Shown here piece by piece: positions 18,316 through 26,016 of a stretch of 64,000 bases of DNA. Under the pieces are notes generated by a model, which did no database searches, was not told where the DNA came from, and was given only the letters and a program-made list of their open reading frames with translations. This DNA is from Bacillus thuringiensis. GTDB taxonomy: Bacteria > Bacillota > Bacilli > Bacillales > Bacillaceae_G. The stretch lies in assembly GCF_022095615.2 (NCBI RefSeq), contig NZ_CP155559.1, forward strand, positions 989,501 through 1,053,500, read 5' to 3'. How positions within the stretch are numbered: the stretch's first letter is position 1; each line of letters opens with the position of its first letter. The position numbers were made by a program, and so were the translations under genes.

Positions 18316-19998
18316 ATGAAATTTTCAAGTAAACAACGTAAAGACGTATTAAACGGAGTAAATAAACAAGAGTTAGATGTGATCGTAATTGGTGGAGGTA
18401 TTACTGGTTCTGGTATTGCATTAGATGGAGCAACACGCGGGTTATCAACAATTGTGTTTGAAATGCAGGACTTTGCAGCAGGTACATCAAGTCGTTCAAC
18501 GAAGCTTGTACACGGTGGTCTACGTTATTTAAAACAACTTGAAGTGAAAATGGTAGCAGAGGTGGGGAAAGAGCGTGCGATCGTATATGAGAACGGTCCC
18601 CATGTAACAACACCAGAGTGGATGTTACTTCCATTCCATACAGGCGGTACGTTCGGATCGTTCAGTACATCAATTGGTCTTCGTGTATACGACTTCTTAG
18701 CAGGTGTAAAACGAAGCGAGCGCAGAAAAATGTTTAACCGTGAAGAAACGCTAAATAAAGAGCCTCTTGTGAAAAAAGAAGGATTAAAAGGCGGCGGTTA
18801 CTACGTAGAATATCGTACAGACGATGCGCGTCTTACAATTGAAGTAATGAAAGAAGCAATTGAGCATGGTGCAAAAGCTGTTAACTACGCAAAAGTAGAC
18901 AGTTTCTTATATAAAGATGGAAAAGTATGCGGTGTACGTGTAATCGATTTACTAGACGGAGAAGTATACGAAGTTTACGGTAAGAAAATTGTAAACGCAG
19001 CTGGTCCTTGGGTAGATACACTTCGTGAGAAAGATAACTCGAAAAAAGGAAAAGTACTTCAGTTATCAAAAGGTGTTCACTTAGTAATTGATCAAAAACG
19101 TTTCCCATTAGGGCAAGCGATTTACTTCGATACACCAGATAAACGTATGGTGTTCGCGATTCCTCGCGGTGGAAAAACATACGTAGGTACAACAGATACG
19201 TTCTATGATAAAGACGCAGCTGTACCGCACATGACAACAGAAGATCGCACATACATCATTAATGCGATTAACTACATGTTCCCAAGCGTGAAAATTACAG
19301 AAAAAGATGTGGAGTCAAGCTGGGCTGGTGTACGTCCGTTAATTTACGAAGAAGGTAAGAATGCATCTGAAATTTCTCGTAAAGATGAAATTTGGACTTC
19401 TGAATCTGGTTTAATTACAATCGCAGGTGGTAAATTAACAGGATACCGCAAAATGGCTGAAATGGTAGTAGACTATGTAACGAACTTACTACAAAAAGAA
19501 GGTCATAGTGCATATCCGAAGAGTGACACGAAACATATGCCAATCTCTGGTGGACATGTAAGTGGTTCACACGGATTCCCAGCATTCGTTGCGAAAAAAG
19601 CAGACGAGGGTACGAAATCTGGTTTAACGAAAGCACAAGCAGAAGAATTCGCGAAATTCTACGGTTCTAACGTAGACGTACTATTCGACTTAGCGAAAAA
19701 ACATAAAGATGAAGCGAAAGAATACAACATGCCGCTAGACGTTCTAATCCCACTTGTATACGCAATGGATTACGAAATGACAGCAAAACCAGTTGACTTC
19801 TTCGTACGCCGCAGAGGCGCTGTATTCTTCAACATCCACTGGGTATACGAGTGGAAAGAAGCAGTAATCAACTACATGGCTACGAAACTAGGCTGGAGCA
19901 AAGAAGAGCAAATGAAATACACAGCTGAATTAGAAAAAGCATTAACAGACGCTGTTATTCCTGTCGATCAACAAGAACAGGCAGCTGCGTTAGCATAA
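18316..19998 (+). CDS. glpD: GlpD, aerobic glycerol-3-phosphate dehydrogenase
   Basis: 560 residues, FAD enzyme with dinucleotide motif GGGITGSGIALDG from residue 26 and SRSTKLVHGGLRYL. It feeds electrons to menaquinone and makes dihydroxyacetone phosphate at the membrane. aaagggagg precedes the ATG. Controlled by the leader above. The last part of this gene and its terminator recur as decayed copies at 21400-21497 and 22232-22271. Confidence 0.96.
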   Translation: MKFSSKQRKDVLNGVNKQELDVIVIGGGITGSGIALDGATRGLSTIVFEMQDFAAGTSSRSTKLVHGGLRYLKQLEVKMVAEVGKERAIVYENGPHVTTPEWMLLPFHTGGTFGSFSTSIGLRVYDFLAGVKRSERRKMFNREETLNKEPLVKKEGLKGGGYYVEYRTDDARLTIEVMKEAIEHGAKAVNYAKVDSFLYKDGKVCGVRVIDLLDGEVYEVYGKKIVNAAGPWVDTLREKDNSKKGKVLQLSKGVHLVIDQKRFPLGQAIYFDTPDKRMVFAIPRGGKTYVGTTDTFYDKDAAVPHMTTEDRTYIINAINYMFPSVKITEKDVESSWAGVRPLIYEEGKNASEISRKDEIWTSESGLITIAGGKLTGYRKMAEMVVDYVTNLLQKEGHSAYPKSDTKHMPISGGHVSGSHGFPAFVAKKADEGTKSGLTKAQAEEFAKFYGSNVDVLFDLAKKHKDEAKEYNMPLDVLIPLVYAMDYEMTAKPVDFFVRRRGAVFFNIHWVYEWKEAVINYMATKLGWSKEEQMKYTAELEKALTDAVIPVDQQEQAAALA

Positions 19999-20005
19999 AA
20001 TAGAG

Positions 20006-20040
20006 AACCACCTGAAGGGGAGCCTTTAGGTGGTTTTTTT
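20006..20040 (+). terminator. Terminator of glpD
   Basis: AACCACCT pairs with AGGTGGTT, extended by gaagg/ccttt, and a seven-T tail follows. Confidence 0.88.
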
Positions 20041-20064
20041 ATGGGTTATTTTTCTAACTGTGTT

Positions 20065-20088
20065 GCATAACGACATATGTTGTTATAC
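20065..20088. promoter_or_regulatory. Palindrome upstream of padR, probable autoregulatory operator
   Basis: gcataacgacat / atgttgttatac form a 24-bp imperfect inverted repeat with a central ACATATGT. It overlaps a possible TTGCAT-N17-TACGAT promoter. PadR proteins bind ATGT/ACAT-type repeats at their own promoters. Confidence 0.6.
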
Positions 20089-20112
20089 GATGTATATAAG
20101 GAGGTGGTATTG

Positions 20113-20445
20113 TTGGACAAAGAAATCTTGAAGGGAAGTATAGATATTTTATTGCTTTCTATCATTGCAAAACAAGATACGTATGGATATGAAATAGCAC
20201 AAAGTTTAAAGGATGCAAGTGAAGATTTGTATAGTATGGGGCAGGGAACTTTGTATCCTGCTTTAAAGCGATTAGAAAAAAAGGAGTTTCTTGAATCTTA
20301 TTGGAATCAATCTGAGAATGGGATGAAAAGGAAATTTTATACTATTACAAGTAAAGGGAAAAAAGAATTGCAGAAGAAAGTGAACTCTTGGGAGCGTGTA
20401 ACATCATTAATTCAAGCTTGTCAGAAAGGAGTTATTTATGAGTGA
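20113..20445 (+). CDS. PadR-family repressor
   Basis: 110 residues, compact PadR winged helix: KGSIDILLLSIIAKQDTYGYEIAQSL, then GQGTLYPALKRLEKKEFLES and the basic wing. The start is a TTG placed by AAGGAGGTGG at 20098-20107 (TTG at 20110 is also possible). The stop overlaps the next gene, whose ribosome site lies inside padR. The regulator is adjacent to a HAAS-domain membrane protein, the usual PadR partner. The palindrome upstream suggests autorepression. Confidence 0.88.
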   Translation: MDKEILKGSIDILLLSIIAKQDTYGYEIAQSLKDASEDLYSMGQGTLYPALKRLEKKEFLESYWNQSENGMKRKFYTITSKGKKELQKKVNSWERVTSLIQACQKGVIYE

Positions 20446-21211
20446 ATTTGATGAGTATATTAAGTCCATTTTAGCTTATTCAGAACTTAGTAATATTGAA
20501 CAGGATGAGTTATTTCTAGAAATATATGATCACTTGAACAGCTTGAGAGAAGAATATATGGAACAAGGTATGAATGAAAAAGAAGCGGTGTATAAAGCGA
20601 TTCAAAGTTTTGGAGAATCAAAAGTTATTGGTTTAGGGATTAATCAATCGGTATACGAAGTTCCTAGGCCATTAAAGGTATTATCGAAAATTTTATGTAT
20701 TCCTTATATAATGATTTGTTTTATCGTTTTTTTAGGAACAGTTATTTCAACTTCTACATTTGACTCTATTCGTAGTTTGACAGGTGGAACTGTTTATCAT
20801 CCGATTGAATTTTGGCAGCAATTTTTACATATATCTGATTTAGAAACGTTATTGCAGCTTTTTGGAATAACACTTTGGCAAGTTAAAGATTTTATTGCGC
20901 ATCCAGGTCCTTGGGGGAACTCAACGTATTGGCTAACTGTTTTGCAACATATAATATTGGTAGTTCCATTTGGATTTTTCGTTCCAGTGTTGATCAGTAA
21001 AGTGACGAACTATAAGAAAGCTTGTAAGTGGTATGTTATGGCCTTTCTTGCTTGGGAGTTATTACATTTACTAACTTTATCTGATGTTTTTGATGTGTGG
21101 CGGATTGCTATAAATATGATTGGTGCATCGATAGGATATCTTTTATTTATAAGCATGATACAAACGGATAATAAATTTCGGGTTATGCGCAAGAAGATAT
21201 TTGAAAATTAA
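20438..21211 (+). CDS. HAAS-domain membrane protein with VanZ-like C-terminus
   Basis: 257 residues. An N-terminal helical HAAS/DUF1700-type domain (about 1-75; EYMEQGMNEKEAVYKAIQSFGE) is followed by a first helix near 85-105. A VanZ-like four-helix region (about 165-250; VPFGFFVPVLISK, WELLHLLTLSDVFD) closes the protein. HAAS domains occur mostly beside PadR repressors and are thought to pass signals to them. The gene overlaps padR by 8 bases. Role may be envelope or antibiotic sensing; not proven here. Confidence 0.78.
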   Translation: MSEFDEYIKSILAYSELSNIEQDELFLEIYDHLNSLREEYMEQGMNEKEAVYKAIQSFGESKVIGLGINQSVYEVPRPLKVLSKILCIPYIMICFIVFLGTVISTSTFDSIRSLTGGTVYHPIEFWQQFLHISDLETLLQLFGITLWQVKDFIAHPGPWGNSTYWLTVLQHIILVVPFGFFVPVLISKVTNYKKACKWYVMAFLAWELLHLLTLSDVFDVWRIAINMIGASIGYLLFISMIQTDNKFRVMRKKIFEN

Positions 21212-21399
21212 CTTGCTATCGTGTGGTTAAAATTATATAAATTTAGCTTGATGATAATAGAGTATCACTGAAAACATAGGTACTATATAGTGAGAGGATT
21301 TTTTTATATTTGTAATAGGTGATGTTCATTGTTTATTTATACTGTTATGAAACGGGTGCATAATCCGTCTTTATTGGTGCTATAAAGGATGACAGCGTC

Positions 21400-21497
21400 A
21401 CAGCTGAACTAGAAAAAGTCTGGATTAACAAGAGCAGGCAGCTGCATTAGCATAAAATAGAGAAACACCTGAAGGAGAGCCCTTCAGGTGTTTTTTA
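21400..21497 (+). repeat. Decayed copy of the glpD 3' end and terminator
   Basis: acagctgaactagaaaaag and, after a deletion, the sequence coding for QAAALA plus the stop and terminator repeat 19921-20040. The last ~50 bases match at about 46 positions. The intact gene ends 1.4 kb upstream; the PadR/HAAS operon lies between the copies. Confidence 0.8.
21464..21497 (+). terminator. Terminator of the glpD relic
   Basis: A perfect 12-bp stem (aacacctgaagg / ccttcaggtgtt) and T run. It may now end the PadR/HAAS transcript. Confidence 0.85.
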
Positions 21498-21654
21498 TCT
21501 TGACTAAAAATAAATAGAATGTGTTACAATGATGATAGAGTATATAGTATGAATTTTGCATAAAATAAAGAAGACAGAAGCCTGAGAAACTTCTGCCTTG
21601 TGTAACCTAACTTGCTATTGTGGTGGTAGTAGGTGCGGTTATAAGACAATTACA

Positions 21655-21819
21655 TTAACGTTTTAGCCGAGAACCGCCCTTACCTTTTCCACGAAGCAGG
21701 GTGGTTCTCGCTTTTTTGTATACAGAAATTAGCCATGGACCGACGTATCTTCTACCGATGACAACGCCAGCTCCGGTTAGGATACCATACACTAATTTAA
21801 TTACAAACATCGCGATCAT
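21655..21819 (-). CDS. Small hydrophobic-basic peptide
   Basis: 54 residues: a hydrophobic half (MIAMFVIKLVYGILTGAGVV) then a strongly basic tail (KKARTTLLRGKGKGGSRLKR). An unusually strong minus-strand ribosome site, ggggaggtgat, lies 5-6 bases before this ATG and fixes the start inside a longer open frame. The composition suggests a membrane-active or membrane-anchored microprotein. Type I toxin-like or phage-holin-like roles are possible but unproven. No family recognised. Confidence 0.6.
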   Translation of the reverse strand: MIAMFVIKLVYGILTGAGVVIGRRYVGPWLISVYKKARTTLLRGKGKGGSRLKR

Positions 21820-22012
21820 TCTATCACCTCCCCCTTTTTTCAAAATGGAAGAGATGATTGCCACACCTACTAGCTATAGCTTATTAAGTTACATTTCAAT
21901 TGTATTATGTTTTAAAATAGGGAACAAGACATATGGATGAAAAGCCCTAGTTTTAAATGGTTGGTTATTGTGTAAAGTGTGGTTTGTCATATACAACTTG
22001 TTTGTGAGCCTC

Positions 22013-22210
22013 CTACAAGTCAAGGTTTTCATTTGAGTTACGTTTCTTTTCTTTAATTTCATTAAGTTGTTCCATCAAGAATGTAGCATCAGATTTTGTT
22101 AATTCAACTTTCGGAATGCCATTTTCAAAAATGATTAAAAAGTAACTTATAATTCTCCTTACAATTTGTTCCACTTTGTTTCTTGTTAAATAAACAAACA
22201 TAATTAACAA
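22013..22210 (-). CDS. Hypothetical short frame, possibly a gene with lost start
   Basis: The 65-codon frame contains a protein-like second half, FENGIPKVELTKSDATFLMEQLNEIKEK split across about 30 residues. A good aaggag on the minus strand precedes an ATA codon (ATA AGT TAC) rather than ATG. The original start may have mutated, or the frame may be a remnant. No family recognised. Confidence 0.35.
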   Translation of the reverse strand: MLIMFVYLTRNKVEQIVRRIISYFLIIFENGIPKVELTKSDATFLMEQLNEIKEKKRNSNENLDL

Positions 22211-22231
22211 ATAGGGATACTGATAACAGCG

Positions 22232-22271
22232 TTCAAATGAAATACACAGCAGAACTAGAAAAAGCAGCTGT
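22232..22271 (+). repeat. Second short relic of the glpD 3' region
   Basis: caaatgaaatacacagcaga and the following bases match glpD codons for QMKYTAELEKA (19911-19943) at about 31 of 33 positions, then diverge. Confidence 0.7.
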
Positions 22272-22384
22272 GTTATGTATAGAACTTCAAATACTATACT
22301 TGTATTTTATAACCGGAAAACCTAATATTCAGCTTATCGAGAGAAGCTGAATACAAAAAATAAGATACCAATATGAGGTGTATC

Positions 22385-22795
22385 ATGAAAAAATTAATTA
22401 CTTACGACCCTGAAATCCAGATGGCATATCTGTATGTAATTCCATTTACTTCAGAAATTGAGATTGAATCGACTGAAGAATTGGAAGAAAATCCGAAATT
22501 GAATGTAGATATAGATCAATTTGATCGCATAGTGGGGATTGAGTTTTTTGGAGAAAATGCAAGTAAATTAAAAGGATTAACAAATAGGAGTAAAATATAT
22601 AAAAAGAAAACTTTAAATGATAATAAATGCATATACTCATGTAGACTATCTCAGGATAATCATTTGCAAAAAGTAGTATTTCATCATGTTGTATTTTATT
22701 TTGCAGATAAGAAGTATGAAGAATTTATTGGTTTTGATATTATGAAGCCATCTTTGTATGGTTATGACATATTAGACTCTTTAAGTGAGTATTAG
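22385..22795 (+). CDS. DUF2283-like protein
   Basis: 136 residues. The N-terminal 50 residues (YDPEIQMAYLYVIPF ... NVDIDQFDRIVGIEFFG) follow the short DUF2283 pattern, a beta-rich domain of unknown role. The C-terminal half is unassigned. GAGGTG overlapping an upstream ATG is the ribosome site for ATG 22385. Standalone gene with its own weak terminator. Confidence 0.72.
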   Translation: MKKLITYDPEIQMAYLYVIPFTSEIEIESTEELEENPKLNVDIDQFDRIVGIEFFGENASKLKGLTNRSKIYKKKTLNDNKCIYSCRLSQDNHLQKVVFHHVVFYFADKKYEEFIGFDIMKPSLYGYDILDSLSEY

Positions 22796-22804
22796 GCAGA
22801 AGGG

Positions 22805-22834
22805 GGACCCCGGGTTAAATGGGTTCTTTTTTTA
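22805..22834 (+). terminator. Terminator of the DUF2283-like gene
   Basis: Short stem ggaccc / gggttc and seven T residues. Confidence 0.65.
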
Positions 22835-22998
22835 TTTAGCGGTTCTTGAAGGAGGATTTCAAAATTAAAGAGCGCCTTGGGAGAAAGACGCTCTGTAGGT
22901 GAATGTATTGTAACGACTATTCGGTTTATTATATGTATTTTGCTGAGAAAGTGTTTTATAAAAAAAGGTATTGCCGACCGTATTTTTTTATGAATTTA

Positions 22999-23027
22999 TA
23001 AAACTTTTTCATCCAGTGCGTCGTCTA
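22999..23027 (+). promoter_or_regulatory. ECF-type promoter upstream of the sigma gene
   Basis: TAAAAC (22999-23004), 17-base spacer, CGTCTA (23022-23027). This resembles AAC/CGTC promoters used by Bacillus ECF sigma factors, implying autoregulation. Predicted start lies about 17 bases before the GTG codon. Confidence 0.6.
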
Positions 23028-23050
23028 ATATATGGGAAGGAGGAAATGGT

Positions 23051-23584
23051 GTGGATGAATTAACGATAGAAGCGTTTGAAATAGAAGATAAGGAACTCCT
23101 TATCGATGAAATAATGAACAAATATGGACAAGAAGTCTTACAGCTTGTGTATTCATATGTGAACAATAAAGAGGTTGCTGAGGATGTAACGCAAGATATA
23201 TTTGTGAAATGTTATAAATCTCTTCATACATACAAAGGGAAGTCGAATGTGAAAACGTGGTTATGGAGAATTGCGATTAATCAATGTAAGGACTATATAA
23301 AAAGTTGGTATAACAAAAAGGTGATCGTGACAGAGGATGAATCTGCTTATATGGGGGGTCAAAATGATAGTGTCGAACAAACTGTCATTCAAAATGCGGA
23401 GGACCGTGAGCTCGCTTCTGCAGTAATGAATTTATCGATCAAATATCGAGAAGTGATTTATCTATTTTATTATGAAGAGTTATCAATTAAAGAGATTGCT
23501 ATGGTAATAGAAGTGAAGGAAAACACGATAAAAACGAGACTAAAAAAAGCGAAGGAACTTTTGAAGAAAGGATTGGAGGAATAA
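23051..23584 (+). CDS. ECF RNA polymerase sigma factor
   Basis: 177 residues. Sigma region 2 (EVAEDVTQDIFVKCYKSLHTYKGKSNVKTWLWRIAINQ, split near 40-80) and region 4 (LSIKEIAMVIEVKENTIKTRLKKAK near 145-170) are clear. Start GTG 23051 follows gggaaggagg by about 7 bases. Its own ECF-like promoter lies just upstream. The next gene starts 4 bases after the stop and has the N-terminal look of an anti-sigma protein, so they form a regulator pair. Confidence 0.92.
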   Translation: MDELTIEAFEIEDKELLIDEIMNKYGQEVLQLVYSYVNNKEVAEDVTQDIFVKCYKSLHTYKGKSNVKTWLWRIAINQCKDYIKSWYNKKVIVTEDESAYMGGQNDSVEQTVIQNAEDRELASAVMNLSIKYREVIYLFYYEELSIKEIAMVIEVKENTIKTRLKKAKELLKKGLEE

Positions 23585-23588
23585 TCAA

Positions 23589-23996
23589 ATGGAAGATCGA
23601 TTAAAAGGCTTGCGAAAATCAATGGAGAACACAACTTTTAAACATTTGAGTTTTTCTGATCAGCACCAGAAGCGGGTGCGCGAAAAAATCAATCAATCGT
23701 CCGAAAAGGAAGAAGATATCCTTTTAGCAGTGTTGCAACTTCTTATGAATGAAAAAACTGGTTATGAATTGATGCAACTGTTGCGTGGGAGAGGGATTCA
23801 AAAATTCGAAGGTGATGAAGGGTCTCTATACACTGTATTACATCGTCTAGAGCAGAATCGCTTTATTCAATCTAGTTGGGATCACGAAGGAGCTAAATAT
23901 TATCAATTAAATGATAAAGGAAATAAGATGCTGCGAAAGGCAGAGAAGAATGCTACGAAGGCACGATTTATATTAAAAGGATTAGTACAGGAGTGA
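23589..23996 (+). CDS. PadR-like protein with anti-sigma-like N-terminus
   Basis: 135 residues. The first ~35 residues (ENTTFKHLSFSDQHQKRVREKI) resemble N-terminal segments of small Bacillus anti-sigma factors (impression). From about 42 it is a PadR winged helix (LLAVLQLLMNEKTGYELMQL, EGSLYTVLHRLEQNRFIQSS). No membrane helix. It may link sigma-factor control and PadR/HAAS sensing in one protein. TTGGAGG ribosome site; sits between sigma gene and membrane gene. Confidence 0.78.
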   Translation: MEDRLKGLRKSMENTTFKHLSFSDQHQKRVREKINQSSEKEEDILLAVLQLLMNEKTGYELMQLLRGRGIQKFEGDEGSLYTVLHRLEQNRFIQSSWDHEGAKYYQLNDKGNKMLRKAEKNATKARFILKGLVQE

Positions 23997-24003
23997 GAAA
24001 AAA

Positions 24004-25272
24004 TTGAACAAAAAAGGGGAGCGTTTTTTAAAAGAAGTTACGAACCATATTAAATCAAAAGAAGCGAAGGACTTAGTAGCAACTGAACTAAATTTTCACT
24101 TAAAACAGACGAAGAATATGTGGATAGAGAAAGGGTTAAGTGAGGAAGTTGCTGAAGATAAGGCTGTTGAACAAATGGGAAGTCCGATTAAACTGGGACA
24201 AGAACTTAACAAACTGCATAAGCCAAAGGTTGATTGGTTCTTACTTATTTTATTAGTGGCTGCGATGGGGCTAGGATTTTTGCCAATTATAGCTTTTGGA
24301 CATGCTGACTTATTCATGAATAAGGTGATATTTATTATTCTCGGTGTTGCCACAGTTTTAGGGGTGATGCTAATTGATTATCGGAAGTTAGAGAGATTAG
24401 GGTGGCTGTTTTACACAATTGGGGTACTTATCTTGTTAATGATATACTGTTTTCCGAACGCTTCGATACTTGGAGAACCGATAATAAAAGTTGGTCCTAT
24501 TGCAATTGATCGTTTAATGGCAGTACCGTTCTTTTTTCTAGCTTGGGCTTCTTTTTTCAATAACAATAGATTGAAAGTTAGGTATCTTGTAGTGTTGTAT
24601 TTATTTTCTTTGTATTTATTCTTAATTGGCGCAGCTTTTTCAGTGATTTTTATTTATATCACGATGGTATTCGTTATGCTTTGGTGGAGTAAGTTAGGGA
24701 AGAAAAAGGCATTAATTATTACAATTGTACCAATCTGTTTATTGATTATAGGGGCCTATTTTTCCTGGCCCACAGTAAAAGGAGTTTATTTGGATAGATT
24801 TTTAGGGTATTTGAATCCAGAGCGTGATGCACAGGGCGCAGGATTTATGTATATACGTTTAAAAGAGATAATGTCGTCAGCAGGTTGGTTTGGTACATAT
24901 GGAGATGTAAAGCTCATCCCTAATCCAGATACTGATTTTGTATTTGCAAGTTTGACTTATTATTATGGATATGTGCTTGCACTGGTCCTTGTCTTAATTC
25001 TTTCTCTTTTTGTAGCACGGTTAATGTTCATATCTTATACAATAAATGACCGGTATGGTAAATTGCTTCTCATTGGAGGAATGACTCTTTTCGTAGTTCA
25101 ATTCCTTTATAACGTTGGTATGATTTTAGGTTTATTACCGATTACTGCTATATCATTACCTTTTATTAGTTATGGATTAACACCAACTGTATTTCATGCG
25201 CTTATAATGGGAATCGTACTAAGTGTATATCGACGTAAAGATATGCCGTTTAGAATGAGAAAAACACCTTGA
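24004..25272 (+). CDS. HAAS-SEDS fusion: FtsW/RodA/SpoVE-family membrane protein
   Basis: 422 residues. An N-terminal cytoplasmic HAAS/permease-prefix domain (about 1-70; EKGLSEEVAEDKAVEQMGSP) precedes about ten helices of the SEDS fold. The catalytic-type Asp motif PDTDFVFA (Asp311) and NVGMILGLLPITAISLPFIS are present, but the usual SYGGSS reads SYGLTP. SEDS proteins polymerise peptidoglycan glycan strands or act in sporulation and division. TTG start with caggag upstream. Third gene of the ECF operon, so its level probably follows an envelope signal. Confidence 0.85.
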   Translation: MNKKGERFLKEVTNHIKSKEAKDLVATELNFHLKQTKNMWIEKGLSEEVAEDKAVEQMGSPIKLGQELNKLHKPKVDWFLLILLVAAMGLGFLPIIAFGHADLFMNKVIFIILGVATVLGVMLIDYRKLERLGWLFYTIGVLILLMIYCFPNASILGEPIIKVGPIAIDRLMAVPFFFLAWASFFNNNRLKVRYLVVLYLFSLYLFLIGAAFSVIFIYITMVFVMLWWSKLGKKKALIITIVPICLLIIGAYFSWPTVKGVYLDRFLGYLNPERDAQGAGFMYIRLKEIMSSAGWFGTYGDVKLIPNPDTDFVFASLTYYYGYVLALVLVLILSLFVARLMFISYTINDRYGKLLLIGGMTLFVVQFLYNVGMILGLLPITAISLPFISYGLTPTVFHALIMGIVLSVYRRKDMPFRMRKTP

Positions 25273-25341
25273 TACTTATTATAAGTTGTATATAAAAGAA
25301 CTCATCATTATGATCAAGTACAAACGTAAATAGATAGTAGC

Positions 25342-25371
25342 AGAGGGTTATGATAACTAACCCTCTTTTTA
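25342..25371. terminator. Bidirectional terminator between SEDS gene and minus-strand gene
   Basis: A 9-bp stem agagggtta / taaccctct with a T tail on plus. Confidence 0.75.
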
Positions 25372-25374
25372 TGT

Positions 25375-25922
25375 TTAAATAAGTGAACTTGCTTTAATAG
25401 AAGTACATAATTCAGAACGAGAAATTGATTCAGCTAGATGTTGTAAATAGGAGCATTCTTCCTCATCTTTTTCGGGAGTGTTGGGATCCAATACAGGTGA
25501 AGAAAGAAGTACATCAATCGTAAGTATGCCTGCATCATGAGAGACGATGTTATAACCTGCAAATACAGGTCGTTTTAAGTCTTTTACTTTTTGAATCATC
25601 TCATGGAATTTCGTAACGCTTATATTGATTTGTGCGAATGGAAAGCATTTTTGGGTAGGACTTTCGATGGTCTTTCTAATTTTATAATCGTATACATAGT
25701 AGTACTTTTCTTGCTGCTCAAGTGCTTGCAACTCTTTCGTTAATAAGTGGTATTTGTCTGTAAGTCCAGTTGTGAGTCAACTAATAATGTGAAAGATCTT
25801 GGTGATGAGATTTCGAGAGGGCGGACGTTTAGGTCGGTAAAAGTAGGATTAGATTGTAAAATGGTATGTAATTTTTCGGTAGGAAACACACCGTCATAAA
25901 TAGCAATAAAATAATGATTCAT
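25375..25922 (-). pseudogene. Frameshifted gene, unknown family
   Basis: Two minus-strand frames join into one ~180-residue protein. The first 60 codons start at a good ATG (aaggag upstream) and stop at 25740; the other 118 codons continue in another frame to 25375. The open reading resumes as LTDKYHLLTKELQALEQQ around 25770, so a single-base indel near ctcacaactgg restores it. Either a genuine inactivation or a base-calling error. The protein has no recognised domain. Confidence 0.7.
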
Positions 25923-25989
25923 CTTTTCACTCCTTAACTTTTTCTAAACTGATATATTCTATTTTAAAGGTGTAAATCCTGCATAAAAA

Positions 25990-26016
25990 GAAACACCTTG
26001 AATCATCAAGGTGTTT
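25990..26016 (-). terminator. Terminator of helD
   Basis: A 10-bp stem aacaccttga / tcaaggtgtt with T-rich tail on minus. The helD stop codon lies inside the stem. Confidence 0.75.

Noticed and set aside
21665..21720. A T-box-like string (agggtggttctcgc followed by T residues) on plus
   Set aside because: It is the reverse strand of codons of the small basic peptide, lacks a specifier stem and has no aminoacyl or amino-acid gene downstream.
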